A stretch of 64,000 nucleotides of DNA from NCBI GenBank assembly GCA_934636245.1, contig CAKUAI010000011.1, positions 76,690-140,689 of the forward strand. The letters run 5' to 3'. Of this stretch, positions 49,378-59,130 are shown piece by piece; position 1 is the stretch's first letter; each line of letters starts with the position of its first letter. Source of the stretch: an uncultured Coriobacteriales bacterium. GTDB lineage: Bacteria; Actinomycetota; Coriobacteriia; Coriobacteriales; UMGS124. The position numbers and the translations under genes are program-made. Under the pieces are notes generated by a model. The model was not told where the DNA came from. It made no database searches and saw only the letters and a program-made list of their open reading frames with translations.

Positions 49378-50913
49378 CTACCTTCCCGCTTGCCCGGTCT
49401 CGCCCTTCACCCCCAGGAGCGCGAACACCTCGTCACGGGAGTGGACGTCGAGCTTCTGGTAGAGGTGCTTCATGTGGGTCTTCACGGTGTTGGACCCGAT
49501 GTAGAGCTCGCGGGATATCTGCCCCAGGGTCATGCCCTGGGCCACGAGCAGGAGGATGTCCTCCTCGCGGGCGGTGAGCCCCGCCTGATGGGCCAGCTCG
49601 TGGCATTTGACGGCCAGCCTGTTCTGCTCGAACTCGCGTGTCTCGCCCTGTGTGGCGGGCTTGAGGACGACGCCCCACTGCGAGGACGAGACGCTCTTCT
49701 CAGACAGAAAGAGCGCGGCGACGACGACGAGCAGGCCGGCCATCGCGGCGAGGAGCAGGGCGTTGGCGAGGGGGTCGGCCTCGAGGGGCTGCATGGCGTT
49801 GCCCACGATGCGGCCCGACTGGGAGGTGACGAGCCTCACGGCGCGCTCGATGGCGAATATCCAAAGCGCGCACACGCCGTAGCGGTACGACAGGTTGCCC
49901 AGGATGGCCATGATCAGGATGAGCAGGACCGTGTAGCTGGCCAGGGCGCACGTGTCGGCGACGAATCCCCACCAGGGAAGCGGGCCCTCGAGCGGCACGA
50001 GCGACACGAACATGAGGGGAATCCCGATTCTGTACAGCAGGGAGAAGTCGAAGGCCGCGCCTGCCGGCTCGCCCTCGCCCCCGTCGGCCGCCTGAGCATT
50101 CGCCCCGCGGCTTACCTGCCTGCAAACGAGCGCGTAGACGATCACCGCCCCGATGAAGGCCCCCACCCCCGAGTTCATGGCGAGTGGGCCGGCGAACACG
50201 CCGCCGCGCAGGCCGTACACGAAGGAGTACACGCCGATCACAGCGACCGGCTTCCAGGGGAACGAGAAGTCCCCCTGGTAGGCGGGCGGGTACGAGTCAC
50301 GGGGCAGCGTGGCGTAGGACCTCCAGAGGCAAAGCAGGGAAACGATGGGGATGAGGCATGCGCCGATGAAGAGCCACCAGAGGGAAAGTCCCTTGAACGC
50401 CCAGAGGATGAGGCAGCTCACCGCGATGCCGGCCGAGTAGTACAGGGCGACGCGCAGGGGGTTGATGCACCCGTAGAACTCGCTCCAGAGCATGAGGATG
50501 AGCGCGATGCCCACACCTCCCAGAACGACCGAGGGCCAGAAGAGCAGCGCGGCGAGCTCCGGCGCGAGGAGGCTGGCGAAATTGACGCAGGCGCTCCCCA
50601 CCATGCAGGCGACGCAGGTCACAATCACCCAGGGGTGTCTGTAGAGCGGCGCGAGCCTGCGGGCGAAGACCGCGAGCAGGACGAGAACGCCCGCGCTCAC
50701 GAAGTCAAAGAACGAGTAGCCGTCGACGAACGGCACGGGAAGGGCGAAGGGGACCGAAAGGGCCGGGAAACCGATCTGGTTGTTCGCATAGAGCGTCTCG
50801 GTCCAGACGCGGAAGATGCCCATGCCCATGAAGCAGAACGGGACGACAAAAATCCTCTGCCATGCGGCTTCGACGCGGGTGGCGAACGCGCCTTCGGTGT
50901 GTTGTGTGGCCAT
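49378..50913 (-). CDS. LuxR-type regulator with polytopic membrane N-terminus (no. 6)
   Basis: 511 residues from ATG 50913. About 12 hydrophobic segments, then LTAREEDILLLVAQGMTLGQ and IGSNTVKTHMKHLYQKLDVH (LuxR_C). Divergent from the flavoprotein at 51211. In the gap, GGGTGA (51018) and TCACCC (51044) form a weak inverted repeat that might be its site. Confidence 0.87.
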   Translation of the reverse strand: MATQHTEGAFATRVEAAWQRIFVVPFCFMGMGIFRVWTETLYANNQIGFPALSVPFALPVPFVDGYSFFDFVSAGVLVLLAVFARRLAPLYRHPWVIVTCVACMVGSACVNFASLLAPELAALLFWPSVVLGGVGIALILMLWSEFYGCINPLRVALYYSAGIAVSCLILWAFKGLSLWWLFIGACLIPIVSLLCLWRSYATLPRDSYPPAYQGDFSFPWKPVAVIGVYSFVYGLRGGVFAGPLAMNSGVGAFIGAVIVYALVCRQVSRGANAQAADGGEGEPAGAAFDFSLLYRIGIPLMFVSLVPLEGPLPWWGFVADTCALASYTVLLILIMAILGNLSYRYGVCALWIFAIERAVRLVTSQSGRIVGNAMQPLEADPLANALLLAAMAGLLVVVAALFLSEKSVSSSQWGVVLKPATQGETREFEQNRLAVKCHELAHQAGLTAREEDILLLVAQGMTLGQISRELYIGSNTVKTHMKHLYQKLDVHSRDEVFALLGVKGETGQAGR

Positions 50914-51210
50914 GTGCGGTTCCCGCCCCCGTTTCTTGCATTGCAGCGGCCCTCGGCTGGCTTTGACTGCAGGGCAAAATCATATCACCCCGTCTTTTCC
51001 TGCAAGGGGAGGAGTTGGGTGATGGTTGGGTTAGATTCGGTTTCACCCAATGAAAAAGCAGTTCAGGTGATGTGTGGATGGTGGGTGGCGCCTATCTTCG
51101 GAATCAGCCGCGACGGCGTCGCCGGACGCGGTGGGCAAAGGGGTCGGGGTTGCAGCCGCAATGTGGAAAACGTTGCGCAACCGCCGAAAATCGAGAAAAG
51201 GAGCACTGCC

Positions 51211-52812
51211 ATGGAGATGTCACGCCGTAGTTTTGTTGCCGGAACCGCCGCTGCCGCAGTGGGCGCCACTGCCGCGGCCGGTCTCGCGGTGGCCGATGAG
51301 GCCGCCGAGGCCCCCGCTAAGGGAGCCTGGAGCTGGTCCGAGAAGCCCGCCGACATCACCGACGACCAGATCTCCCAGACCATCGACTGCGACGTCTGCA
51401 TCATCGGCCTGGGCGCCGGCGGCGCCCCCTCGGCCCTGTATGCGGCCACCCACGGCCTGAGCACCGTCGTGCTCCAGAAGGGCGACCACGCCATCTCCAA
51501 CGGCTGGTGCGCCAACGCCATCAACAACAAGGCGTGGCTCGAGTCCGGCGGCGAGCCCTTCAACACCACCGAGCTGTTCTCGGACTTCGTCAACTACACC
51601 AACGGCCGTGAGAACGGCGTCCTGGTGAAGATGTTCATCGAGCGCGGTGGCGAGGTCATGAACTGGGTCCTCGACCAGACCACCGAGATCGAGCCCCAGA
51701 TCGTCGAGCAGGGGCAGACCATCGGCTGGTTCAACGCCGACGACTTCCAGAGCCGCTACGCCCGCTTCGCGGAGCTCCTCACCCTCATGAGCGACAAGGC
51801 CGAGGAGGCCGGCGCCCAGATGCTGTGGGACACCCCCGCGGTGCGCCTGTGCACCTCCGAGGACGGCGCAACCGTCACTGGCGTCATCGGCCAGAACGCC
51901 GACGGCGAGTACATCAAGGTGAACGCCTCCAAGGGCGTCCTGCTGGCCTGTGGCGACGTGACCGACGACCCTGAGATGGTAGAGTGCTTCTGCCCGCTGC
52001 TCTCCGGCGTCCGCAGCCTGCACGGCTATCCCAACAACACCGGCGACGGCGTGCGCATGGGCTCCTGGATCGGCGCGAAGATCACCCCCGCGCCCCACGC
52101 CCTGATGATGCACTTCGACCCCACCTGGCTGCCCGAGGGCAACGCGCCCCTCTCCGGCATCCCGTGGCTGCGCGTCAACATCAACGGCAAGCGCTTCGGC
52201 AACGAGAACATGGACTACCAGGCCGTCGTGACCTCCGTCTCCCTCCAGCCTGAGAAGGTCGCCTTCCAGATCTGCGACTCCAACTGGTTCGACAACTGCG
52301 AGGCCGCCGACTACTTCCCGCACCCCAACAGCCATTCCCGCGAGAACCCCGACCCCAAGGGCAACTGGGAGCACTTCCTGGAGACTGGAGCCATCAAGCA
52401 GGCCGACACCCTCGAGGAGCTGGCCGAGTGCTACGGCATCGACGCTGAGAACCTCGTCGCCACCGTCGCCCGCTACAACGAGCTGATCGAGAAGGGCAAC
52501 GACGACGACTTCGGCGTGCGCGCCGACTTCTTGCCCTACCTCGCCATCAAGGAGCCCCCGTTCTACGCCATCAAGCGCGTTCCCTCTGTGCTTGCCTCCG
52601 TGGGCGGCGTCCAGGTCAACGATGACCTGCGCGTCCTGCGCGACGACGACGAGCCGTTCAACGGCCTGTACGCCTGCGGCGACGTGGCCGGCTCCTTCTA
52701 CGGCCACGAGTACCCGCTGCACCTCCCCGGCGGCTCCATCGGCCGCGGCTTCGTGTTCGGCATCCTCTCGGTCAAGGCCATGTGCGGTGACCTGGAGAGC
52801 ACCGTCGAGTAG
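51211..52812 (+). CDS. Tat-exported FAD-dependent reductase (FAD_binding_2)
   Basis: 533 residues from ATG 51211, behind GAAAAGGAGCACTGCC. Tat signal MSRRSFVAGTAAAAVGATAA; linker EKPADITDDQISQTIDCDVC; FAD loop GLGAGGAPSALYAATHG; VLLACGDVTDDPEMV; GDGVRMGSWIGAKI; ADTLEELAECYGI; C-terminal GLYACGDVAGSFYGHEYPLH. Same family as 41001. Very GC-rich codon use suggests high expression or long residence. Probably controlled by LuxR no. 6. Acceptor unknown. Confidence 0.88.
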   Translation: MEMSRRSFVAGTAAAAVGATAAAGLAVADEAAEAPAKGAWSWSEKPADITDDQISQTIDCDVCIIGLGAGGAPSALYAATHGLSTVVLQKGDHAISNGWCANAINNKAWLESGGEPFNTTELFSDFVNYTNGRENGVLVKMFIERGGEVMNWVLDQTTEIEPQIVEQGQTIGWFNADDFQSRYARFAELLTLMSDKAEEAGAQMLWDTPAVRLCTSEDGATVTGVIGQNADGEYIKVNASKGVLLACGDVTDDPEMVECFCPLLSGVRSLHGYPNNTGDGVRMGSWIGAKITPAPHALMMHFDPTWLPEGNAPLSGIPWLRVNINGKRFGNENMDYQAVVTSVSLQPEKVAFQICDSNWFDNCEAADYFPHPNSHSRENPDPKGNWEHFLETGAIKQADTLEELAECYGIDAENLVATVARYNELIEKGNDDDFGVRADFLPYLAIKEPPFYAIKRVPSVLASVGGVQVNDDLRVLRDDDEPFNGLYACGDVAGSFYGHEYPLHLPGGSIGRGFVFGILSVKAMCGDLESTVE

Positions 52813-52852
52813 CGGGTCTTTTGCTGGTAGCCTGCTTATATGATTGATATGG

Positions 52853-52884
52853 CGGGCCCCGGCGGCGCAGGCTGCCGGGGCCCG
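52853..52884 (+). terminator. Terminator of the flavoprotein gene
   Basis: CGGGCCCCGGC pairs with GCCGGGGCCCG around a short loop, followed by TTGCG. Confidence 0.8.
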
Positions 52885-52919
52885 TTGCGTTGGGCGGCAG
52901 GCGATGCTTGGGTGCGGCG

Positions 52920-53085
52920 CGCTGCCGACCATGTCCGCGGCGTTCTCGACGTTGATACCGTAGGTGATCTGTGCATGGCGGTCCACCACGTAGGCGAGCG
53001 GTAGTGAGAGGGTAATCCCGTCCGAGCCCACAAACGTCACGGTGTTCACGGTCCCGGCGGGCCTCACCTGACATGGGCACGACCC
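52920..53085 (-). pseudogene. Fragment of an exported Moco-domain gene
   Basis: GTVNTVTFVGSDGITLSLPL then AYVVDRHAQITYGINVENAA correspond to VNTLTFVASDGTEIAMPLSY and following residues in the Moco protein at 46175. A short SCPCQVRPA just before may be what is left of its cysteine motif. Both ends are lost. Confidence 0.7.
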
Positions 53086-53206
53086 CGGGGTGGCCTGCGC
53101 CACGCTCCGGGGCCGCGTGAAGAGCCCCTGGCAAGCGCCCCTTCTACAAGAAATGAATCGGGACAGGCGCGTCAGGGCCCGCCCCGATTGGAAATGGCCC
53201 TGCCGG

Positions 53207-54672
53207 CTACTCTGCGCTGCTGGCGGCTGCCCTGCCGGCGAGGCGTCCGAAACTCATTGCCATGGAGTGGCTTGCGCCGGCCACGACGACGGGGTAGTCC
53301 ACCAGGAAGCGCCCGCCCATGGTGTTGCCGGCGACGTAGAGGCCGGGCACGGGGTTCTTGTCGGCGTCGAGGGCGCGGCACTGCGTGTCGCAGTCGATGC
53401 CGCCGATGACCACGAGCATGCCCGAGTCGCCGAAGGGCACGGCGTAGTAGGGCGGGTTCTCCACGGGGAACAGGTGCGTGGGCACCTTGCCGAAGTCCAC
53501 GTCCTTGCTGTCGTGTGCCAGCTCGTTGTAGCGCTCGACGGTGGCGTTGAAGGCATCGAATGGCACGCCGATCTTTTCGGCGAGCTCCTCCAGGGTGTCG
53601 GCCGGGATGATGCTGCCGGCGTCGACCTCGCCCTGGAAGTAGGTGTCGCTCGCGTACCCGGCGGCGAAGTGGTTGATGGCGTGCTGGTACCTGTCCTCGT
53701 CCTCCGGCGGGATGTAGTGCGTCACGCCGCCGAAGCACTGCGGCATGTACTGCAGCTGCTCCCTCCACTTGCTGTCGAAGACCTGGTAGGTGACGCCGCC
53801 CTTCTGGCGCTTGATCTGGTTCTGCAGCTCCTGGGCGCCGGCGTCCTCGTTGGCGAAGCGCTCGCCGTCCTGGTTGACCATGAGGAAGGGGTCGATGCCG
53901 ACGGAGTTGGTTCCCAGGCTGTGTGTCATGGGAGCGTAGGGGCCGTCCTCCATGGCCGCGCCCGCCCACAGGGCCATCTTGTGGCCGTCGCCGGTGTTTA
54001 CCATGTTGCCGTCGCGGTCGAAGCTGCTGAAGAACTGGCCGTAGCGCAGCGCCTGCGGGGCGTAGTAGGTGAGCATCTCGCGGTCGCTTGAGATGTCGCC
54101 CGTGGAGAGGATGACGCCCCTCGTGGCGTTGACGAGGATGGTGTCGCCGTTCTCGTCGGTGGCGTAGACGCCCGTCACGCGGCCGGTCTCGTCTTGGGCG
54201 AGCTGCTCGGCGCGGCAGTTGAAGAAGGCCTGCGCGCCGGCCGTCTCGGCGGCCTCGAGTGAGCCGTGCATGGCCCAGCCGTGGTCGGGCAGGATGTGCA
54301 CCATGCCGGGGAAGCAGGGGTAGTTCTCCTCGCGCCAGTCGTAGTTGTCGTTGACGGGGAAACGCTCGGGGAGGATGTAGGGCGCCTCGGGGTCGGTGGG
54401 CGAGTCAGAGTCGCAGGTGAGCAGCTCGTGCTCGACGGTGCCTACGTACCAGTCGAGGTCGGGGCCGGAGTTGGCGATCCAGTAGTTGAGCAGCTGCGCG
54501 TTGGGGCGGTTGCCCATCGTGCGCATGAGCTCGCCGACGACCTCTTGCGTCTCGGGCTGCTCGATGCCGAGCTGCCTGTGGATCTCGCTGCCGAACGTGC
54601 CGAACTCGCCGGAGCGGTAGCCGAGGTCCGGCCCCTTTTCGATGCCGATGACCTTGGCGCCCGACTTTCCTT
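53207..54672 (-). pseudogene. FAD-dependent reductase lacking its N-terminus
   Basis: About 488 codons of an FAD_binding_2 reductase: IGIEKGPDLGYRSGEFGTFG, GVILSTGDISSDREML, GDGHKMALWAGAAM, PGLYVAGNTMGGRFLVDYPV. The Tat signal and the GxGxxG loop that must precede SGAKVIGIEKG are missing; upstream DNA is instead the promoter region of the divergent gene at 54838. Without the FAD loop it cannot be functional. The body is otherwise intact, so the loss is recent. It is closest in motif to the protein at 30874. Confidence 0.82.
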
Positions 54673-54837
54673 CATCGGTCGATAAGAAACGCGTATCGGT
54701 GCATGCCCATTCGTTGCCATCTCTGCTGCATTCGTTATTTTTCTCATTCGGCAGCCGTTTTCTAGTATTGCGGTGACGGCCCAGGGGAGGCCGTCTGAGG
54801 TCTGAGAAGAGAACGAAACAACAGAAAGGGGAACTCC

Positions 54838-56772
54838 ATGCTCGTTTCACGTCGCGATATGTTCAAAGTTGCAGCGGTTGCGGCTGCGGGCTGCATGCCT
54901 GCTGCCGCCGCCTTTGCCGATGAGGCCGGCACCGAGATTGTTTGGGACGCCGAGTACGACGTTGTGGTGGCGGGCTTTGGCTTTGCCGGTGCCGCCGCCT
55001 CCCTGGCGGCAGCCGAGGCCGGCGCCAACGTTCTTCTGGCCGAAAAGGCCCCGCTCAACCACGAGGGCGGCAACTCCCGTTACGCCGCCCAGCTGTGCCT
55101 GAGCCCCGACCCGGCCGACCGCGAGACCTGCATCACGTACTATAAGAATCTCCGCGGCCTCTATACCGACCAGTCTGACGAGGTTATCGAGTGCCTTGTG
55201 GACGGCCTCTCTACCAACTATCAGTGGATGCTCGACCACGGTGCAACCCCCGATGACCTGGTTTTCCTCCCTCTTCCCGAATACTCCGAGCTCGAGGGCA
55301 GCGAGAGCGCTCGCTGCCTTGTATATCGTGGTAGCTGGGAGGGCCAGCTTTACAAGTTCGTTCACGAGGCGGTGCTGAATCAGGAGGGCATCACCTTCTG
55401 GAGCGATTCCCCGGTGGTCGAGCTCATCCAGGATCGCGACTCCAAGGCGGTCATCGGCGTGGTGATTGAGCACGACGGCCAGCGCTACAACGTCCATGCG
55501 GTGAACGGCGTTGTCATGGCGGTGGGCGGCTTCGAGAACAACCCGGCCATGCTCGAGAACTTCTGCCAGCAGCCCGACTCCCACGCCAAGGGCGCCCAGT
55601 ACAACACCGGCGACGGCGTGAAGATGGCCATCGAGGTGGGCGCCGACCTGTGGCACATGAGCACCCTCTCGGGCTCCGACGTCAACTTCATCAGCCCCCT
55701 CACCAACAACGCCCAGGCCTACCTGACCTGCTCCAACGTGCCCGGTTCCTGCTTTACCGGCTTCCCGGCTTCCAGCTGCATCATCGTGGGCGGCGAGGGC
55801 AAGCGCTTTGTTAACGAGACCTACGTGCCCCGTCACGGCCACATCAACTACGGCGGCACCTACAGGACCATGTACGTGCCCGACAACTGCTGGTGCATCT
55901 TCGACGAGGCCGCGCGCCTGGGCGGCAAGCCCTACTATGTCTGGAGCGACGGCATGGTAGACGAGATCGAGGCCGGATGGGTCGTGAAGGCTGACACCAT
56001 CGAGGGGCTTGCGGAGATTTGCGGCATCGACCCCGACGGCCTTGCCGCGCAGGTTGAGCAGTACAACCAGTTCTGCGCCGACGGCTACGACCCGGTGTGT
56101 GGCCGTCTTGCCGAGTACCTGACGCCTATTGGCGACGGCCCCTACTACGGATTCCCCATGCGTCCCACCAACACCAACACCCAAGGCGGCGCTCGCCGCA
56201 ACACCGCCTGCGAAGTGGTGACTCCCCGCGGCGTTGCGATCCCCCACCTGTTCAGCGCCGGTGAGTTCGGCTCCTTCTACTGCGACATCTACAACGGTGG
56301 TGGCAACATAGGCGAGTGCTTCTTCACGGGCAAGATGGCCGGCACCTCGGCGGCCGCCGAAAAAGACGACGCCTTCCGCTGCGGTGCGGGCGCTGGCCCT
56401 GATTTCGTTGCCCACCGCCCCGTTTTCGAGCCCGAGGCCGACAACGAGCTTATCGGCGTGGGCAGCGGTATCGGCGGCGACCTTGTGGTAAAGGTGGTTG
56501 TCGACGGTGACGTCGTGACCTCTATCAAGCCCCTTTACCATAACGAGACGCCCGGCATCGGCACCAAGGCCCTGACCGTGCTGTGCGACCGGTTGGTGGA
56601 GGAGCAGGTTGTCGAGACCGACGTTGTGACCGGTGCCACCGTCACCTCCAAAGCCCTCTTTGCGGCGGTCAAGGACGCGCTGGGCATGGACGCGGCGGCT
56701 ACGAGCGAAGTCGATGTCGATGCGATTAACCATACCTTCGATCTGGGCAGGCTCGAGGTTGCCCAGGCTTAA
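54838..56772 (+). CDS. Tat-exported reductase with FAD and covalent-FMN domains
   Basis: 644 residues from ATG 54838, behind AGAAAGGGGAACTCC. Tat signal VSRRDMFKVAAVAAAGCMPA; FAD loop GFGFAGAAASLAAAEAG; GGNSRYAAQLCLSP; AVGGFENNPAML; HLFSAGEFGSFYCDIYNGGG; then a C-terminal FMN_bind domain (residues about 540-625) with the attachment motif TDVVTGATVTSKALF, where the Thr of TGAT accepts FMN from ApbE. This layout is that of urocanate/fumarate reductase-type enzymes with their own FMN relay. A LysR regulator, not LuxR, follows downstream. Confidence 0.9.
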   Translation: MLVSRRDMFKVAAVAAAGCMPAAAAFADEAGTEIVWDAEYDVVVAGFGFAGAAASLAAAEAGANVLLAEKAPLNHEGGNSRYAAQLCLSPDPADRETCITYYKNLRGLYTDQSDEVIECLVDGLSTNYQWMLDHGATPDDLVFLPLPEYSELEGSESARCLVYRGSWEGQLYKFVHEAVLNQEGITFWSDSPVVELIQDRDSKAVIGVVIEHDGQRYNVHAVNGVVMAVGGFENNPAMLENFCQQPDSHAKGAQYNTGDGVKMAIEVGADLWHMSTLSGSDVNFISPLTNNAQAYLTCSNVPGSCFTGFPASSCIIVGGEGKRFVNETYVPRHGHINYGGTYRTMYVPDNCWCIFDEAARLGGKPYYVWSDGMVDEIEAGWVVKADTIEGLAEICGIDPDGLAAQVEQYNQFCADGYDPVCGRLAEYLTPIGDGPYYGFPMRPTNTNTQGGARRNTACEVVTPRGVAIPHLFSAGEFGSFYCDIYNGGGNIGECFFTGKMAGTSAAAEKDDAFRCGAGAGPDFVAHRPVFEPEADNELIGVGSGIGGDLVVKVVVDGDVVTSIKPLYHNETPGIGTKALTVLCDRLVEEQVVETDVVTGATVTSKALFAAVKDALGMDAAATSEVDVDAINHTFDLGRLEVAQA

Positions 56773-56925
56773 GTGCTTGTGGGTTACATCGGGATTACTC
56801 AAACTGCTCTAGGTTGAAATCACACGGGGTGGTGGACTTATGTTCCGCCGCCCCGTGCTGTATCATCGGCTCCGGAACACGGATATGTCTAATCGGGGGC
56901 AGTCCTAGAATCCGGAGGGCAAGAA

Positions 56926-57852
56926 GTGAACATCAGCCATCTCAGGGAGTTCATCGAGCTTTCCAAAAGACTCAACTTCACCGCAACCGCCCGATACATG
57001 TGCCTCACCCAGCCCGCGCTCTCAAACCACATCAAGGCGCTCGAAAAAGAGGCCGGGACGGTGCTCGTTCAGCGGTGCTCGTTTGGGTCAACGGGGGTTA
57101 GGCTTACCGCCGGGGGTCAACGGTTTCTCCAGATGGCGAAGGCGATTGTGGGAGAGTACGACTCGGCTATGGAGGAGCTTGCCAATCTGCATCGCGCGAT
57201 GGAGGGCACCATCAGGATTCGCGCGCCTCGGCGCGAATATGCCCGGCCCCTGCTGGGGTATATCCGCGAGTTCTGCTCGCTGTGCCCCAGCATCGAGACG
57301 GTGCTTATGCCATGGTGCGAAACCGACGGGTACGTTGACGTGCTTTCGGGGGGTGCCGACTGCGCCTATGCGGGAACGCGCATTGTGTCGGAGACGCGCT
57401 CGGTAGACCTGGTGGCCTACGCCTCCCTGGAGATCGTGGCCTGGATCGACGCGGACGACCCCCTGTGTGCGCTCGACCAGATATCTGTTGGCGATTTGGA
57501 TGGACGAAAGGTCTGCATCCCCGCCAACCAAAAGAGCGAGTCGTGGGTTTCGACCATGGAAAGCCTGCAAAAAAAGTTTGGCATCGGCATTTCGCTGGAC
57601 GAGCGCTACTGCGACTCGCTCGAAGATTTCTTGCTCAACAAAGTCGGTGCTGGCGATATTATCATCGCCGATGAACCGATGTTTGGTATGCCCGGCGTTG
57701 ACCTGCGAACAGAACGTCTCGTGAAGCACTTTTCGCCGGAGCTTATCGTTCCCTCGACTGTTGCCCTTACGTGCGGCGATGTTAACCCCGCAGCGGGACT
57801 GCTAGGGGACTTTCTTAGAAGCAAAGTCGCCGAAACCGATTGTTGGTGGTAA
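56926..57852 (+). CDS. LysR-type transcriptional regulator
   Basis: 308 residues from GTG 56926, behind GGAGGGCAAGAA. N-terminal helix-turn-helix: MNISHLREFIELSKRLNFTA, CLTQPALSNHIKALEKEAG. The C-terminal substrate-binding domain includes DLDGRKVCIPANQKSESWVS and DERYCDSLEDFLLNKVGAGD. It lies 153 bp after the FMN/FAD reductase on the same strand and probably controls it. A 3' half of a close homologue lies just downstream on the other strand (58008). Confidence 0.9.
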   Translation: MNISHLREFIELSKRLNFTATARYMCLTQPALSNHIKALEKEAGTVLVQRCSFGSTGVRLTAGGQRFLQMAKAIVGEYDSAMEELANLHRAMEGTIRIRAPRREYARPLLGYIREFCSLCPSIETVLMPWCETDGYVDVLSGGADCAYAGTRIVSETRSVDLVAYASLEIVAWIDADDPLCALDQISVGDLDGRKVCIPANQKSESWVSTMESLQKKFGIGISLDERYCDSLEDFLLNKVGAGDIIIADEPMFGMPGVDLRTERLVKHFSPELIVPSTVALTCGDVNPAAGLLGDFLRSKVAETDCWW

Positions 57853-58007
57853 GGGGGCCTGCGTTTTGGGGCGCGTTCCGCTTTCTGTAGCGGTGTATTA
57901 TCGTGTCCAAGACATGCAAGGGGGACTGTGGCACATTTCTTGTCGTTGGGCTTGTTTGGTGCGCCCATGGGAAGGAAGCCCGCTCTGCGTCGGCGACGGC
58001 AACTGTT

Positions 58008-58575
58008 TTAGGTGGCCGGCATTTTCGCCTCAAGGAACTCCACCAAATGCAGCAACGCCATGTTGGACGTCTTGGCGTCGTAGCCCATGGATATCGCCGC
58101 GTGGTAGGGCGGATTGAAAGGGAGCGCAACGTGGTGCTCGCGAAGCCTGTAGGCGGCGAACTTGAGCGAGTTCTCGTCGCAAAGCATGAGGTCGTCGTGG
58201 CTCGCTTTCGACATGATGAGGTCCTCGATGGAGTCACAGTAGCGCTCCTCGACGCAAATCTTCGCGCCTGTGCGTTCCTGAAACGCTTCGAGGCAAAGCA
58301 GCCATGACTTTCGATTAGCATTCGCCGGGATAAGAATCGTCCTCCCGTTGAGGTCTTTGGGAGCCAGGCTCTGCTTGTAGGCCAGGGGATTGGTTTCTTC
58401 TGCCCAGAGGTAGAGTTGCGCGCGGCAGTATGGTGCCAGCGCAAGCGTCTTGTCGCCGAATGAGCGGAGCCCCGACGCGTGGCCTATATATGCAAGGTCC
58501 ACGTCGCCTGATAACACGTCGTCCACTCCGTCCACCGGGCTCCAGGGGAGCACCGCCACATCATGGTGCGACATG
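58008..58575 (-). pseudogene. LysR effector-domain fragment
   Basis: VDLAYIGHASGLRSFGDKTL, DLNGRTILIPANANRKSWLL and EERYCDSIEDLIMSKASHDD match the effector-binding half of the LysR protein at 56926. The helix-turn-helix and about 90 following residues are missing; at about 58570 the sequence switches to a flavoprotein tail on the other strand. Confidence 0.8.
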
Positions 58576-58647
58576 TACCAAGGCGGTGGCAACCTGTCTG
58601 AGTGCGTCAACTTCGCCCGTATCTGCGTGGACGGCATTCTGGGGTAA
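58566..58647 (+). pseudogene. C-terminal tail of a flavoprotein reductase
   Basis: DMYQGGGNLSECVNFARICV then DGILG and stop is the C-terminal FAD-site end of an FAD_binding_2 reductase (compare DIYNGGGNIGECFFTGKMAG in the protein at 54838). Only about 25 codons remain, joined head-on to the LysR fragment. Confidence 0.7.
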
Positions 58648-58883
58648 GTCGCCTCGACAACCTTGTCCGCGTCAGTCGCGTCAGTCGCCTCGGTTTCCGC
58701 AGCCACCCCGACCTCGGCGGGCTCCACAAACGCCGGCATGTTCGCGGGCACGCGCACGCCGCCCAACACGTCGTGCGTCACAACCGTGATGACCTTGGTC
58801 ATCTGGCAACACGTGGCCGGGCCCTCGGAATTCAGCCAGCGCACGCCCGTCGCCGGGTCAAGCTCACCCGTAATGATGCCCAT
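58648..58883 (-). pseudogene. Unrecognised coding fragment
   Basis: The minus strand reads MGIITGELDPATGVRWLNSE, then TCCQMTKVITVVTHDVLGGV and an acidic EATDATDAD stretch. Codon use looks like real coding DNA, but I cannot name the family and it is cut by the LysR/flavoprotein junction at one end and overlaps the IS481 scar at the other. Confidence 0.35.
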
Positions 58884-59045
58884 GCTCGCGCACCATGTTG
58901 TGTGCCAATAGGTTGTTTACGCCTGCGATGCGCGACATGGGCGGGAGGCCCCCGCACGCGCTGTGCGGACGGTCCCAATTATAGTGCCCCATGTAGGCCG
59001 GGAGGGCGTCCGCCCTCCCGGCCTCGCTGATGGGAGGGCTCCTTC
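58864..59045 (-). mobile_element. IS481-family transposase 3' remnant
   Basis: Minus-strand reading YMGHYNWDRPHSACGGLPPM then SRIAGVNNLLAHN is the C-terminal end of IS481-family integrase-core transposases (YNWxRPHSALGGxPPMSR). About 60 codons remain. Confidence 0.7.
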
Positions 59046-59130
59046 GCTATGAATCTAGGCAACTCACAGCATGCGGAAACCCTCCCTATTTGTCACTGGC
59101 GGATGTAAACAACGTCTTGGCACTTAACAG

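Noticed and set aside
54672..54850. An N-terminal extension of the truncated flavoprotein frame back to 54850.
   Set aside because: The extra residues are antisense to the start of the divergent gene and lack a Tat signal or FAD loop.
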